A DNA stretch of 64,000 nucleotides from Pedobacter nutrimenti (GTDB taxonomy: Bacteria; Bacteroidota; Bacteroidia; Sphingobacteriales; Sphingobacteriaceae), in the NCBI RefSeq assembly GCF_003208655.1, contig NZ_QKLU01000002.1, positions 1 to 64,000 of the forward strand. Direction: 5' to 3'. The position numbers were made by a program, and so were the translations under genes. The stretch's first letter is position 1. Each line of letters opens with the position of its first letter. The notes beneath the pieces are model-generated. The model saw nothing but the letters and a program-made list of their open reading frames with translations, was not told the origin of the DNA and made no database searches. Shown here in pieces: positions 10,111-19,979 of the stretch.

Positions 10111-11466
10111 CTATTTATTCCAAATGCCACTTGCTGTACCTGCAACAATTTTCTTATATTGTATATAGGAACAAACGACCAAAGGCATTAATACTATTGT
10201 TGAGGCATTAATTACACCACTAACACCCATAAATTTACATAACAGATATGCTAACGGTAGATAAACGATTATCGATACAATTGCGTGAATAGTTTGTATA
10301 TAGACTTTTCCTGTCCCATTAATTACATAGTTATATGTTGAGAGTAAATTAAAAACAATTGCATAAGCGGCCATGGAAAGGGTCAAGGAAAGGGGTATTT
10401 TTATCGATTTTCCTATCCAAAAACGGTAAAAAAAACTGCCTATTACAATTAATAAGGCAGTAATTAAAAGCGAAAAAAGCCAAAGTATTTCAATTTTTTT
10501 TACCGTCCTTTTAATCCATACTAAATCACCTTTGGCGTACGCATTTGTAAACGCAGACCACAGTGGAGTGACAATAATAGTAAACACCATAATAACAATA
10601 TTAAAATATTTGTAAGCAATATTATAAGTTGTTACTTCTTTTGGACCATATAACTGAATTATAATAAAATTAGCTGATGAAAATATTAGTAAACAGCTCA
10701 GCTGTATAACAAAAAATTTTATCCCTAAACCCAAAAGTCCCTTCACATATTCAATTTTTATGTAGTTGAAACTAGGAGATATCTTTTTATAACGCTTCCT
10801 AAATAAAATAACTCCAGCCACAAGAAATATAAGGGGTGGTGCTGCACTGAAGGCTATAGCTACATACTCTAACGACCCGTTTGTGGTTTTCGTGAGAGTA
10901 AAAATAATGCCAATCGAAAGAATATTACTCAAAACACTCAAAAAAGAATCAATAGCAGGTCGCTGATCAGCAGAAAGAATAATGCCTAATAATTTAAAAA
11001 CAAAACGAAGGCAGAAGAATGCCAAAACCCAGATAACTATTTCACCAATATACTTCCCCATTTCGGAATCCACATTTAAAATGGAAGACCAGTTAAGAAA
11101 AGGATTGATACAAATAAAAAAGATAAAAAACATCAATGAAATCAATGAAAGAAAGGCAAATGATGTACTCACATAGCTTTTAGCTAAGTCGTATTCTTGC
11201 TTAGCTAATGCCTCAGATAGTTTATTTCGAAGCCCATGACCAATTCCTATATCAAAAAAATCTACCCATATAAGAATCGAGCTGAGGGTTAGCCAAAGCC
11301 CATATTCTATCGGATTCAAATAATTAATCGTCATTGGCACTAACAGGAATGATATGACAACACTCATTCCTTTCAACACGAATAAAGCTAAAATATTCAA
11401 TTTTAACAAAATAGTTCGTTCGTGTCCTGTAGTAAAAAAGGCCTTTACTTTAGATAATGCGTTCAT
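10111..11466 (-). CDS. wzx: Wzx-type oligosaccharide flippase
   Basis: A 451-residue MATE/MOP-superfamily membrane protein with 12 or more hydrophobic helices. The start has the usual pattern of this family: FLLVPMTINYLNPIEYGLWL near residue 40, then FDIGIGHGLRNKL near 71. Such proteins move undecaprenyl-diphosphate-linked repeat units across the inner membrane. It sits with the polymerase, chain-length and export genes on the same strand, which together make a Wzx/Wzy pathway. Confidence 0.85.
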   Translation of the reverse strand: MNALSKVKAFFTTGHERTILLKLNILALFVLKGMSVVISFLLVPMTINYLNPIEYGLWLTLSSILIWVDFFDIGIGHGLRNKLSEALAKQEYDLAKSYVSTSFAFLSLISLMFFIFFICINPFLNWSSILNVDSEMGKYIGEIVIWVLAFFCLRFVFKLLGIILSADQRPAIDSFLSVLSNILSIGIIFTLTKTTNGSLEYVAIAFSAAPPLIFLVAGVILFRKRYKKISPSFNYIKIEYVKGLLGLGIKFFVIQLSCLLIFSSANFIIIQLYGPKEVTTYNIAYKYFNIVIMVFTIIVTPLWSAFTNAYAKGDLVWIKRTVKKIEILWLFSLLITALLIVIGSFFYRFWIGKSIKIPLSLTLSMAAYAIVFNLLSTYNYVINGTGKVYIQTIHAIVSIIVYLPLAYLLCKFMGVSGVINASTIVLMPLVVCSYIQYKKIVAGTASGIWNK

Positions 11467-11563
11467 TAAATGATTATAAATTATAATACAATTATTTCTT
11501 GAGTTGAATTTTAAAATTTGTCTTTCTCAAATTTTATTTTGTAGTTAAAGCTCTATATAGATT

Positions 11564-12667
11564 TTAAATCAAAGAAATGAGCAACACCTTCCTAATTGAT
11601 AAGGCTAATACTACAACAAAGACAAAAAGTATTCCTCCTAGTACTAATGCTTTTATCTTACCTATCTTTTCTACTTCCAACGGAAATACGGGGTTATCTA
11701 CAACTTGGATTAAAGGGGTTTCTTTTAATAAGGACATTTTTGCCATTTCTAAATTTTTGACTAATTCTGTTAACATAGCCTTATTTGTTTCAGCATTAAA
11801 CTGAGATCTTTGCATCGGAGCAATTCTCTGTACCTGCTTTGTAGGGTTTAAATTTACTGTTGCATCTACCACTGCAGCGGATGTATATATTGAACGATTC
11901 ATACTTAATCTTACCGAGTCTGTTTTCTGTTGCAGTATTGAAATGTTATTAAGAGATTTTTTTGTTTTCGTCTGAATATAAAAATCATTTACATTTTTGA
12001 CAATTTGATCATTAAATGCCTTCGCAAAAATTTCATCTTTAGACCTTACATCTACTTTAATTATACTCAGTTTTTTATCTAACTTACTTACACTTAAATA
12101 ATTTTTATTTATGTCATCAACTATTAAAGTTATTATACTGTCTTTTAAGCGTCTGACATTTATTAAATCTGCATTTGAGTCATTACCAAAGTAAATTTTA
12201 GCCAAGCTTTTCTTTTTTCTCCACGATTCTCGCAGATGATTTATTTTAATATACCGGTCAATTAATAATTCATTATTACCATCATAATTAACGCCACTTA
12301 GCAAAGTCTTTTTAATCATTTTACGTGATTTATAAAGGACTAATATATTATCACCTTGAAAAATCCCCCCACCTCCTGCCATACCACCTAAGTCGATTCC
12401 AACCATGGAGGCAAGTCCAGCATACTGCCCCATTCCCCTACCACTATCTTCATTTTCCAGAACAAAAGTTGTAGAGGCAATAAAGACTGGTTTTTTATAA
12501 TATGCATAAATAAATCCCACTATTGCACCCACAATACCAACAATTAAAATAAAAAGCCATTTCGTTAAAATGTATTTATACCAGTCTCGTATTTTAACGA
12601 TTAATTCTCTGAGAGAAGTTTGCTCATCATAATTATCTAGGGAGGAATTCTGGCTATTTACAGTCAT
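11564..12667 (-). CDS. Wzz/GNVR-type polysaccharide chain-length protein
   Basis: A 367-residue co-polymerase. One transmembrane helix lies near residues 36-57 and another near 337-356, with a long periplasmic domain between them, the standard Wzz topology. A Gly-rich stretch (GIDLGGMAGGGG, about 90-101) is also usual for Bacteroidota members. The short C-terminal tail has no Walker motifs, so this is not a Wzc-type tyrosine kinase. It sits 11 bases downstream of the SLBB export gene and likely works with it to set polymer length and route polymer out. Confidence 0.85.
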   Translation of the reverse strand: MTVNSQNSSLDNYDEQTSLRELIVKIRDWYKYILTKWLFILIVGIVGAIVGFIYAYYKKPVFIASTTFVLENEDSGRGMGQYAGLASMVGIDLGGMAGGGGIFQGDNILVLYKSRKMIKKTLLSGVNYDGNNELLIDRYIKINHLRESWRKKKSLAKIYFGNDSNADLINVRRLKDSIITLIVDDINKNYLSVSKLDKKLSIIKVDVRSKDEIFAKAFNDQIVKNVNDFYIQTKTKKSLNNISILQQKTDSVRLSMNRSIYTSAAVVDATVNLNPTKQVQRIAPMQRSQFNAETNKAMLTELVKNLEMAKMSLLKETPLIQVVDNPVFPLEVEKIGKIKALVLGGILFVFVVVLALSIRKVLLISLI

Positions 12668-12678
12668 GAATTAATATA

Positions 12679-15177
12679 TTATTTTAATAAACTCACCACA
12701 ATTGCAGCTAAAGATGCCAAAGCTGTTCCAATACCAATCCAGCTTTGGGCAGTCAATCGTTCTCTTTGAGCACGTTTAGGCACTAATATCTCCGCACCGG
12801 GCTTCACTTTGGGGAAGTTATTAAAGAACAAGAATTTTTTCGCCGCTTCAACAGATCCATTTGCATATTTAATATACGCTCCACCACGCAATGCATTACT
12901 TGTAAAGCCCCCAGCTCCATTTATATATTGTTTAAATCCTTTATTCCCTGAATAAACAATACTATTTGGGTTTAAAACTTCTCCAGTAACTTTAACCGTT
13001 TGCAATTGCCTTGGAACACGAATCACATCTCCATCTTCTACAATCAGATCCATTTTAGATAAGGGTTTGTTCAAAATCCGCTGTAAGTCAATACCAACCA
13101 AATCAGATTGAATCAATTTTTGTTCAACATCTGCTTTCACCGTATCTTTTACACCTGCTTCCTGCGCTCTTTTTAAACCCAAAAACTTCTTGTCATCTTC
13201 TTCTTTATTGTTGATCGCGTTTTTATCGGCTGGATTAACTTTCTCTGCTCCGGGCCTTTTTAACGAAGCACCTTCCACATAGGCAGTAGGAGTTAACCCC
13301 CCTGCCCTTTTTATTAAGTCGGAAATCCGTTCATTTTTATTTGTAATCGTATAAATACCCGGGTATAATACCTCACCTTCCACTTTAACCTGTTTTTGTA
13401 CCTGATAGCCTTCTGAACTCCTTACCGAAATTACATCAAAAGGTTTCAATACAAAGTTGTCACCTAATACTTTCAAATGCTCATCTACATTCACTGTAAA
13501 AACATCAGCAGTTTTCGCTGATGCCGACATGGCATCACTGTTTTTAATCCTTCTGGAAATCTCAATCCGGTTCGGTGTAGCACCTTCTTTAAAACCTCCC
13601 GCCATCTGAATCACGTCCTCCAAGCTCATGTTATCTGCATAATTAAAGGTACCAGGAGTTCTCACCTCACCCTGGATACTTACTTTATATTCGTCCTTTA
13701 AATCAAATAATGACGAAATGGTAATCTTATCTTCCCTTTGCAGTTTAATGTCATTATCTGTACCTGCTATAACCTTAGCCACATCAAAAGAAATCAGTGA
13801 AGGCGTATTATCGGCATTTAACCTATTAATATAGCCCCTATTTAAAAAGGCATCCTCAGTCAAACCATCTGCCTTATTGATCAGCCCCTTTAAGGTTAAA
13901 CCTTTATCCAATTCATATTGTCCCGGACGAAAAACGGCACCAGAAATTTCTACCCTGTTTTCAAAACGGTCTAAAATACCTTCCACTACATATTTATCAC
14001 CATTTTTCGGATAATAAGTATTGAACTCAGCAGCTGAAATATCTGTCAAACGACGTTCCTTATCTGTATTCTGAAACACCTTGATCTTTGCAGTATACGC
14101 TTGTGTATTAAAACCACCGGCAAAATCTAAAACATTCTGAAGCGTTTCACCTTTAAGTACTTCATATAAGGCGCCCGGTCTTTTGGTTTCTCCTACTACC
14201 TCTACACGGGTTTTATAAACGGGTATATTGATCACATCCTGGTCCTGCAAACGGACATTTCCCTTCTGGATACCACCGATAATAAAATCATAAACGTCTA
14301 TAGAGCTGACCACTTTATTACCCCGGATGACCTGTATATTACGGAATGAACCATTTTCATTGGGCCCACCCGAAGAAGACAAGGCATTAAATACCGTAGC
14401 CAGAGAAGGCAATGTATAAGTACCAGGTTTTACAACTTCACCCGTTAATACAACTTTGATACTGCGAATATTTCCAAGGTTAATGGTTAGGTTAGAGCGG
14501 CCGGAACGCAAAGCCGGATAAGTTTTTGACATCGCAGACCTGATTTTTGAGCTGGCCTGTTCAATGGATAAGCCTGCTACAGAAACCAGACCAACATATT
14601 GCAACCTAATCGTTCCATCCGGACTCACTTTCAACCTGTAGCTGGCCTCATTATCACCCGTCAGGTCTACCAGCAGTTCATCATCCGGACCAATCACGTA
14701 GCTTTTAGGTGTAGCCATTCTTAAATTTGGTTCAAAAGTTATGTTGTTGTTTTTGAACAATTCAGAGCCAAAAATTTTAGGTTTTAAGCTCTCCAGCAAG
14801 TCCGGAGTTGGAATATTATTCTTATTAAAACTTCCTTTTCTGGAGCTGCTGTCTGCGTATTGACGGCTATCATCCTCCATAACTTTAGGCACAGTTTTGT
14901 CCCCGCCTGCATCACCCTGTTTACGAATTTTTGCTACCCTTACCCTCAGTTTTCCGATCTCCTCCTGCTTCATGCCCTGTGCGGCAGCCATTTGTTCCAG
15001 CTGGGCATCATTGTAACCAACAGACTCTGCCCTTTGGATCATTTGTCTGATCTGTGCATCTGATAGTTCGTCTACCTTCACATTCGCATAATTTGTTGTA
15101 TTCTGTGCCCAGGAATTCACATTGAAACACAAAATGTTGAATATAATGATCAGTAGTGTAGTAAATTTTCTTTTCAT
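12679..15177 (-). CDS. Polysaccharide export protein with multiple SLBB domains (Wza-type)
   Basis: An 832-residue protein with a signal peptide (cleavage near residue 25, NSWAQ). A Poly_export domain follows near residues 155-240 (YVIGPDDELLVDLTG). Then come about six SLBB beta-grasp repeats, each seen as GEVxxPGTY or GAVFRPGQY. A hydrophobic C-terminal helix (WIGIGTALASLAAIVVSLL) would cross the outer membrane or anchor the protein. It forms the outer-membrane channel of the export pathway. It is about twice the length of E. coli Wza, as is common in Bacteroidota. The start follows a 77-base gap after gmd. Confidence 0.88.
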   Translation of the reverse strand: MKRKFTTLLIIIFNILCFNVNSWAQNTTNYANVKVDELSDAQIRQMIQRAESVGYNDAQLEQMAAAQGMKQEEIGKLRVRVAKIRKQGDAGGDKTVPKVMEDDSRQYADSSSRKGSFNKNNIPTPDLLESLKPKIFGSELFKNNNITFEPNLRMATPKSYVIGPDDELLVDLTGDNEASYRLKVSPDGTIRLQYVGLVSVAGLSIEQASSKIRSAMSKTYPALRSGRSNLTINLGNIRSIKVVLTGEVVKPGTYTLPSLATVFNALSSSGGPNENGSFRNIQVIRGNKVVSSIDVYDFIIGGIQKGNVRLQDQDVINIPVYKTRVEVVGETKRPGALYEVLKGETLQNVLDFAGGFNTQAYTAKIKVFQNTDKERRLTDISAAEFNTYYPKNGDKYVVEGILDRFENRVEISGAVFRPGQYELDKGLTLKGLINKADGLTEDAFLNRGYINRLNADNTPSLISFDVAKVIAGTDNDIKLQREDKITISSLFDLKDEYKVSIQGEVRTPGTFNYADNMSLEDVIQMAGGFKEGATPNRIEISRRIKNSDAMSASAKTADVFTVNVDEHLKVLGDNFVLKPFDVISVRSSEGYQVQKQVKVEGEVLYPGIYTITNKNERISDLIKRAGGLTPTAYVEGASLKRPGAEKVNPADKNAINNKEEDDKKFLGLKRAQEAGVKDTVKADVEQKLIQSDLVGIDLQRILNKPLSKMDLIVEDGDVIRVPRQLQTVKVTGEVLNPNSIVYSGNKGFKQYINGAGGFTSNALRGGAYIKYANGSVEAAKKFLFFNNFPKVKPGAEILVPKRAQRERLTAQSWIGIGTALASLAAIVVSLLK

Positions 15178-15254
15178 AGGTTTCCGATTAAATCGGGGTA
15201 TTCATATCAATATGTAATCACTTGCCATTACCCTTCAGTATCATGGCTTATCCC

Positions 15255-16391
15255 TTATTCAAAATAGTTAAGCGTCTTAAAACCACCATCTTTAAGGTAC
15301 TCATCTTTCTTCATCAAATGCAAATCAGAGATCACCATATCCTTCACCAGGGCAGGCAAATCGTACTTTGGCTGCCAGCCCAATTGTGTCTTGGATTTAG
15401 TCGGATCCCCCAATAAAAGGTCTACTTCGGTAGGCCTGAAATATTTAGGGTCTACTTTAACAACAGTTGTGCCAAGTTTCAGATTGGCTTCATTTAAACC
15501 CAGTTCTGCAATCTTATTCTGATCCACATCTATAATCACTCCTTTCTCATGCTCATCTTTTCCTGAGAATTCAATTTCAATGCCCAATTCCGCAAAACTC
15601 ATCCTCACAAAATCACGCACAGCAGTGGTAATTCCAGTTGCAATCACAAAATCTTCTGCTTTATCTTGTTGAAGGATCAACCACATGGCTTCGATATAAT
15701 CTTTAGCGTGTCCCCAATCACGCTGTGCCGATAAGTTACCTAAATATAAACAATTCTGAAGTCCTAAAGCAATTTTCGCTGCTGCACGGGTAATTTTACG
15801 GGTTACAAAAGTTTCACCCCTCAAAGGGCTTTCATGATTGAATAAAATTCCGTTACAAGCATAAATGTTATAAGCTTCACGATAATTTACTGTAATCCAG
15901 TAGGCATACATTTTGGCCACAGCATAAGGAGACCTGGGATAAAAGGGGGTTGTTTCACTTTGAGGAACGGCCTGCACCAAACCATATAATTCTGAAGTAG
16001 AGGCCTGATAAATCCGGGTTTTTTTTTCCATACCCAAAATCCGAATGGCTTCGAGGAGCCTTAGTGTGCCGACACCATCTGCATTTGCGGTGTACTCTGG
16101 CATTTCGAAACTCACATGAACATGGCTCATGGCTGCCAGATTGTAAATCTCATCTGGCTGGGTTTCTTGTATAATTCGGATCAGGTTGGTTGAATCGGTC
16201 AGATCGCCAAAATGCAGTTTAAAGTTTACCCCATTTTCATGCTGGTCCTGGTACAAATGATCAATACGGTCTGTATTGAACAAAGAAGAACGTCTTTTTA
16301 AACCATGAACAAAATACCCTTTTTTCAATAAGAATTCTGTAAGATAGGCACCATCCTGACCAGTTACCCCTGTAATTAAAGCTACTTTCAT
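15255..16391 (-). CDS. gmd: GDP-mannose 4,6-dehydratase
   Basis: A 378-residue SDR that converts GDP-mannose to GDP-4-keto-6-deoxymannose, the first step to GDP-fucose and GDP-perosamine-type sugars. TGVTGQDG at 7-14 binds NADP. The active site is complete: Thr132, Glu134 (STSELYG), Tyr156 and Lys160 (YAVAK). [17 protein letters not shown] near 205 is a gmd hallmark. The length is normal for the family. The usual partner, GDP-fucose synthase (fcl), is not seen in the window. A 172-base gap precedes the gene. Confidence 0.96.
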   Translation of the reverse strand: MKVALITGVTGQDGAYLTEFLLKKGYFVHGLKRRSSLFNTDRIDHLYQDQHENGVNFKLHFGDLTDSTNLIRIIQETQPDEIYNLAAMSHVHVSFEMPEYTANADGVGTLRLLEAIRILGMEKKTRIYQASTSELYGLVQAVPQSETTPFYPRSPYAVAKMYAYWITVNYREAYNIYACNGILFNHESPLRGETFVTRKITRAAAKIALGLQNCLYLGNLSAQRDWGHAKDYIEAMWLILQQDKAEDFVIATGITTAVRDFVRMSFAELGIEIEFSGKDEHEKGVIIDVDQNKIAELGLNEANLKLGTTVVKVDPKYFRPTEVDLLLGDPTKSKTQLGWQPKYDLPALVKDMVISDLHLMKKDEYLKDGGFKTLNYFE

Positions 16392-16563
16392 TTAGTTATA
16401 TTCCTTTATTCAACGATTACATTCACACAATCTTAATTCTGAGAATTTTATAGTTGAACTTTTAGTTAATTTTTAATTATTTTTCTGATTTGCGAATATA
16501 CAGAATATTTGTTTTTACGACCTTATTTCTAATCCATTACCTCAATTCTTCTGTTGTTCAGGA

Positions 16564-17418
16564 TTATAAATTATTTATACACTGATTTAAACTGTCCCTC
16601 CAGTATGGAATGGCCAGACCAAAAGTTTTTTTAAATTTTGTTTTGTCCAGAACAGAATAATGAGGACGAGTGGCTTTAGTCACAAAGACATCAGAATTGA
16701 CCGGTGTAACGGTTATATCAATTTCTGCGAACTCAAAGATTGCTTTAGCAAAATCATACCAGGAGGCGACACCTTCATTACTATAGTGATAAACACCATA
16801 TACCTGGCTACCTGAATGTATAATATGCACAATGGCTTTGGCTAAGTCAATTGCATAAGTTGGGGTACCCACCTGATCGGAAATCACTTGTAAATGATCC
16901 TTAATCTGGGCCAGTTTTAACATGGTTTTGCAGAAATTATTTGCCTTTTCGGAATACAACCAACTCGTTCGCAAAATAAAATACTGATTCAATGTAGCAG
17001 ATAATACCTGCTCTCCTTTTAACTTGGACAGACCATATACATTGATCGGTCCGGTTGCTCCATCTTCTCTAAGTGGAACACCTGTCTTTCCATCAAACAC
17101 AAAATCAGTTGAAATGTGTATCAGTACCGTTTGATGAACACGACATGCTTCTGCAATTCTTTGGATCGAAAGCTCATTGATTTCATGTGCAAGTTCAACA
17201 TCTTCTTCTGCCTGGTCTACAGCCGTATAGGCTGCACAATTGATACAATAAGCTGGCTTGTACTGTTCAAATACATCTTTCACTTGGCCGGCATTGGTAA
17301 TATTCAACTCCTGTTCGGATAAAAAGATATACTTAAAAAGCTTTGAAGGTATTTTAACCACTTCCTGAAGGCACTGGCCAAGTTGACCTCCTCCACCGAT
17401 AACAATAATATTTTTCAT
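16564..17418 (-). CDS. rfbD: dTDP-4-dehydrorhamnose reductase
   Basis: A 284-residue SDR that makes dTDP-L-rhamnose, the last step of that pathway. It has the GGGGQLGQ nucleotide motif at 8-15, NCAAYTAVDQAEED near 60, STDFVFDG at 103-110, and catalytic Tyr128 and Lys132 in YGLSK. The ATG shares one base with the stop of the upstream barrel protein gene (TAATG), so the two are coupled. rfbA is 41 kb away; rfbB and rfbC are not in the window. Confidence 0.93.
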   Translation of the reverse strand: MKNIIVIGGGGQLGQCLQEVVKIPSKLFKYIFLSEQELNITNAGQVKDVFEQYKPAYCINCAAYTAVDQAEEDVELAHEINELSIQRIAEACRVHQTVLIHISTDFVFDGKTGVPLREDGATGPINVYGLSKLKGEQVLSATLNQYFILRTSWLYSEKANNFCKTMLKLAQIKDHLQVISDQVGTPTYAIDLAKAIVHIIHSGSQVYGVYHYSNEGVASWYDFAKAIFEFAEIDITVTPVNSDVFVTKATRPHYSVLDKTKFKKTFGLAIPYWRDSLNQCINNL

Positions 17419-18125
17419 TAATTTTTATTCACAAAATGAAACTGGATCCCTACAGACACAGGATTGATCAGATACTCCCCTTTGTTGTACTTGCTCAACG
17501 TACGGGTATTTGCTGCATCCTGTGTAACGGCATCCTGCCGTTCGTAAGAGTAAAAAAACTCCAGATTGGTTTCTGCAAATATAGAAATCTGTTTGACAGG
17601 ACTAAATTTAATCCCAAGAACAGGCGTAATGGTAAAGCCTTCTTTAGTGGCAATAATACTGCTTGCCGGAATAGCAGCAGCTCCCTGGCCACCAGCTGCC
17701 AGTTTATCGGTATTTACAACAACAGAATTACCTGTAAAACGATTATATCTATAACCTAAGTCTATGGCGAAATAAGGCTGAACTGCAGTATAAGTTAAAT
17801 TTTTCTCAAAGCCTAACTTGAAGGCGTAGTCCTTTAAATTGCCTTTAACCAGCTCACAATTATTACAATTGTTAAAAAATTCGTCCGATCGGGTTAAATA
17901 ATTACCACTGATCCTATAACTGAACTGGTTGTCATTAAATTTGATCATCCCCCCATTAAAATAGGCCTTCAAATAGTTGTTGCTATTTGACTGGTTCAAG
18001 ATTTTAGGCATTTGTGCATAACTGAATCCGCGGACAACGATGCTGTAATTGTAGTCACCATTTTGCTGGGAAAAAACGGTTAGAGAGAGCGTTATAAAAG
18101 AAAAAATGAGTAGAATTTGTTTCAT
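17418..18125 (-). CDS. Predicted outer-membrane beta-barrel protein
   Basis: A 235-residue protein with a clear signal peptide (MKQILLIFSFITLSLTVFSQ). Alternating-hydrophobicity strands rich in Tyr and Phe follow, and the last strand ends VGIQFHF before a short polar tail, a typical barrel closing strand. About eight to ten strands seem likely. No enzyme motif is visible. Its stop overlaps the rfbD start, so it probably shares the polysaccharide transcript, but a role in that pathway is unproven. Confidence 0.65.
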   Translation of the reverse strand: MKQILLIFSFITLSLTVFSQQNGDYNYSIVVRGFSYAQMPKILNQSNSNNYLKAYFNGGMIKFNDNQFSYRISGNYLTRSDEFFNNCNNCELVKGNLKDYAFKLGFEKNLTYTAVQPYFAIDLGYRYNRFTGNSVVVNTDKLAAGGQGAAAIPASSIIATKEGFTITPVLGIKFSPVKQISIFAETNLEFFYSYERQDAVTQDAANTRTLSKYNKGEYLINPVSVGIQFHFVNKN

Positions 18126-18453
18126 ATATAACTTTTTGGGAATTTTTTACTTAAAAATAAGGATTTAAATGCATAAAAACCATTGCCAAAGCTCTAAGCA
18201 AATACCCGTCCAAAGATTTACATATATACCTTATACCGGAGATTTAACATAGAATTTATATGAGCAGCATAAATACTGGCTCTGGTTCAATACAATTTTT
18301 AGTACTCGAAAAGACCTAAAATCTTCAATTGTTGGTTCCAATTTTACAGAACATGCATTTTTAATCTCATTTTAATTGCTTTTTAACTAAAATTTAATTT
18401 TTATAGTTAAACTTTGATCAATAATACCTGTCTTACCTAAAACCTCTATACCT
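18126..18453. other. AT-rich divergent intergenic region
   Basis: These 328 bases separate the minus-strand polysaccharide locus from the plus-strand trio, so they should hold promoters for both. The nearest match to a Bacteroidota -7 box for the plus strand is AAACTTTG at 18409-18416, one mismatch from TAnnTTTG, about 38 bases before the microprotein start. I found no exact match on the minus strand and no strong hairpin. Confidence 0.35.
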
Positions 18454-18612
18454 ATGTTAAATCACTTACTTTACATTGACCCTGGAACAGGAAGCCTGTT
18501 TTACCAGGCCATTTTATCGGCAATACTCACCGTCTCGATTTTTGGCAATAAAATTAAACTGTATTTAAAGAGCATAATACACAGAACCAGAAACAAGGAG
18601 GGCAAAGGATGA
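18454..18612 (+). CDS. YIDPGTGS-motif membrane microprotein (52 residues)
   Basis: An ATG at 18454 opens a 52-residue frame ending TGA at 18610-18612. It begins MLNHLLYIDPGTGSLFYQAI, continues into a hydrophobic stretch (ILSAILTVSIF), and ends in a basic tail rich in Lys and Arg. The YIDPGTGSLxxQ motif followed by one helix recurs in short bacterial membrane proteins beside surface-polysaccharide genes. The stop overlaps the next start as ATGA, which argues strongly for a real, coupled gene. Function is unknown; a membrane partner for the two enzymes downstream is a reasonable guess. Confidence 0.75.
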   Translation: MLNHLLYIDPGTGSLFYQAILSAILTVSIFGNKIKLYLKSIIHRTRNKEGKG

Positions 18613-19979
18613 CACCCACCCAGCAAGAGATTTCTTATAAAGATCCTGCTGGTTTTGTGGTTAAGTTGGAAGATGGATTTTTCAGGTTCATTGCTTATGA
18701 ATATGCTGATACATTTAATTACCTGATGCAATCAGGTTTGTATCAATTATTGGTCGAGCAGCAATTAATGATCCCTCATAAAAATGCAGATTCAAATACT
18801 GAATTCCCTTCTTATTATCAGAAAATTTTTCCACAGCAGCTCGATTTTATATCCTATCCATTTGAATGGTCCTATTCACAATGGCAGCAGATGATTTTAA
18901 CTTACATCCGCATTAACGAAATTGCCTTAAAGCATGGAATGATCTTAAAAGATGCGTCCCCTTACAATTTCACTTTTTACGGCAATAAGTGTATTTTAAT
19001 TGATACTTTGTCTTTTACCTTTTACAAAGAAGGAGATCCCTGGATTGCTTACAGGCAATTTTGTGAGGAAACCTTATCTCCCTTCCTTTTAATGCACTAC
19101 AGAGATCCCAACTGGCTCAAATTGTATAGATCTGCCCTAAACGGCCTCCCTCTACGTTTTGTTAGCCGACAGCTTCCCCTTTCTACCTATTTCAACCCGG
19201 TTTGCTTAATGCATATCCATTTGCATAGCCGTTTTCAGACGAATAGGAAAGATAATGGCTCTTCAAGTACAGGATTAAACAAAGAGAAGCTCCAAGTCCT
19301 TTTGAGTTCCATCAAAAACAGCATTGCTAAAAAAACCAGGCCATTACTCAACACGAGTATTTGGGACAATTATTATGAAAAGGACATTGAAAGTGAAACT
19401 TATATAAAAGACAAAACAGAAATCATTACCCAATGGCTAAGAGAGATCAAGCCCAACAAAACAATTGATTTAGGTGCAAACACCGGAAAATTCTCCCGGA
19501 TTGCCTCCAGTTTTTCAAAAGTAGTGTACGCCCTAGAAAGTGACATTTATTGTATTGATGAGATTTATAAAAGTAACCAGCAGACCGGATACAATAATAT
19601 CACCCCCATTTTTTCTGACCTCGTTGATCCCTCCCCAGGCTTGGGCTGGAGCAACAAAGAGAAATCACCTATTTTAAAGCGTTTAAAAGGAGATATGATT
19701 ATGGGCCTGGCCCTGATCCATCACCTTTGCCTAAGCAGAAACATTCCTTTGACTTTTGTTGCCAGGTTATTTGCAGACCTAAGCGTTTCTTTTGCCATTG
19801 TAGAATTTGTTCCCAAAACGGATCCAAAGTCGCAGCTTTTACTTCAAAACAAAGGGGATATATTTAGCCATTACACCGAAGAAACTTTTATTGAGTCCTT
19901 TGAATCGCATTTCAATCTAATTGCAGAGCATCAATGCAAAAATTCGTTAAGAAAATTATATCTATGGGAGAAAAAATAA
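18609..19979 (+). CDS. NoeA-like class I SAM methyltransferase with kinase-like N-terminal region
   Basis: A 456-residue protein in two parts. Residues 80-230 resemble a degenerate phosphotransferase fold: KDASPYNFTF at 114-123 looks like a catalytic loop and LIDTLSF at 130-136 like a metal-binding loop. Residues 240-456 form a class I methyltransferase with the SAM motif DLGANTGKFS at 287-296 and an acidic strand end LESD near 312. Similar proteins are annotated as NoeA-related, after a rhizobial nodulation gene. The start overlaps the microprotein stop by 4 bases and the end overlaps the next gene. Substrate unknown; a surface glycan is plausible. Confidence 0.72.
   Translation: MTPTQQEISYKDPAGFVVKLEDGFFRFIAYEYADTFNYLMQSGLYQLLVEQQLMIPHKNADSNTEFPSYYQKIFPQQLDFISYPFEWSYSQWQQMILTYIRINEIALKHGMILKDASPYNFTFYGNKCILIDTLSFTFYKEGDPWIAYRQFCEETLSPFLLMHYRDPNWLKLYRSALNGLPLRFVSRQLPLSTYFNPVCLMHIHLHSRFQTNRKDNGSSSTGLNKEKLQVLLSSIKNSIAKKTRPLLNTSIWDNYYEKDIESETYIKDKTEIITQWLREIKPNKTIDLGANTGKFSRIASSFSKVVYALESDIYCIDEIYKSNQQTGYNNITPIFSDLVDPSPGLGWSNKEKSPILKRLKGDMIMGLALIHHLCLSRNIPLTFVARLFADLSVSFAIVEFVPKTDPKSQLLLQNKGDIFSHYTEETFIESFESHFNLIAEHQCKNSLRKLYLWEKK

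Noticed and set aside
17436..17759. 107-residue plus-strand frame opposite the beta-barrel protein
   Set aside because: Antisense to a protein with a clear signal peptide and closing strand; composition is that of a shadow frame.
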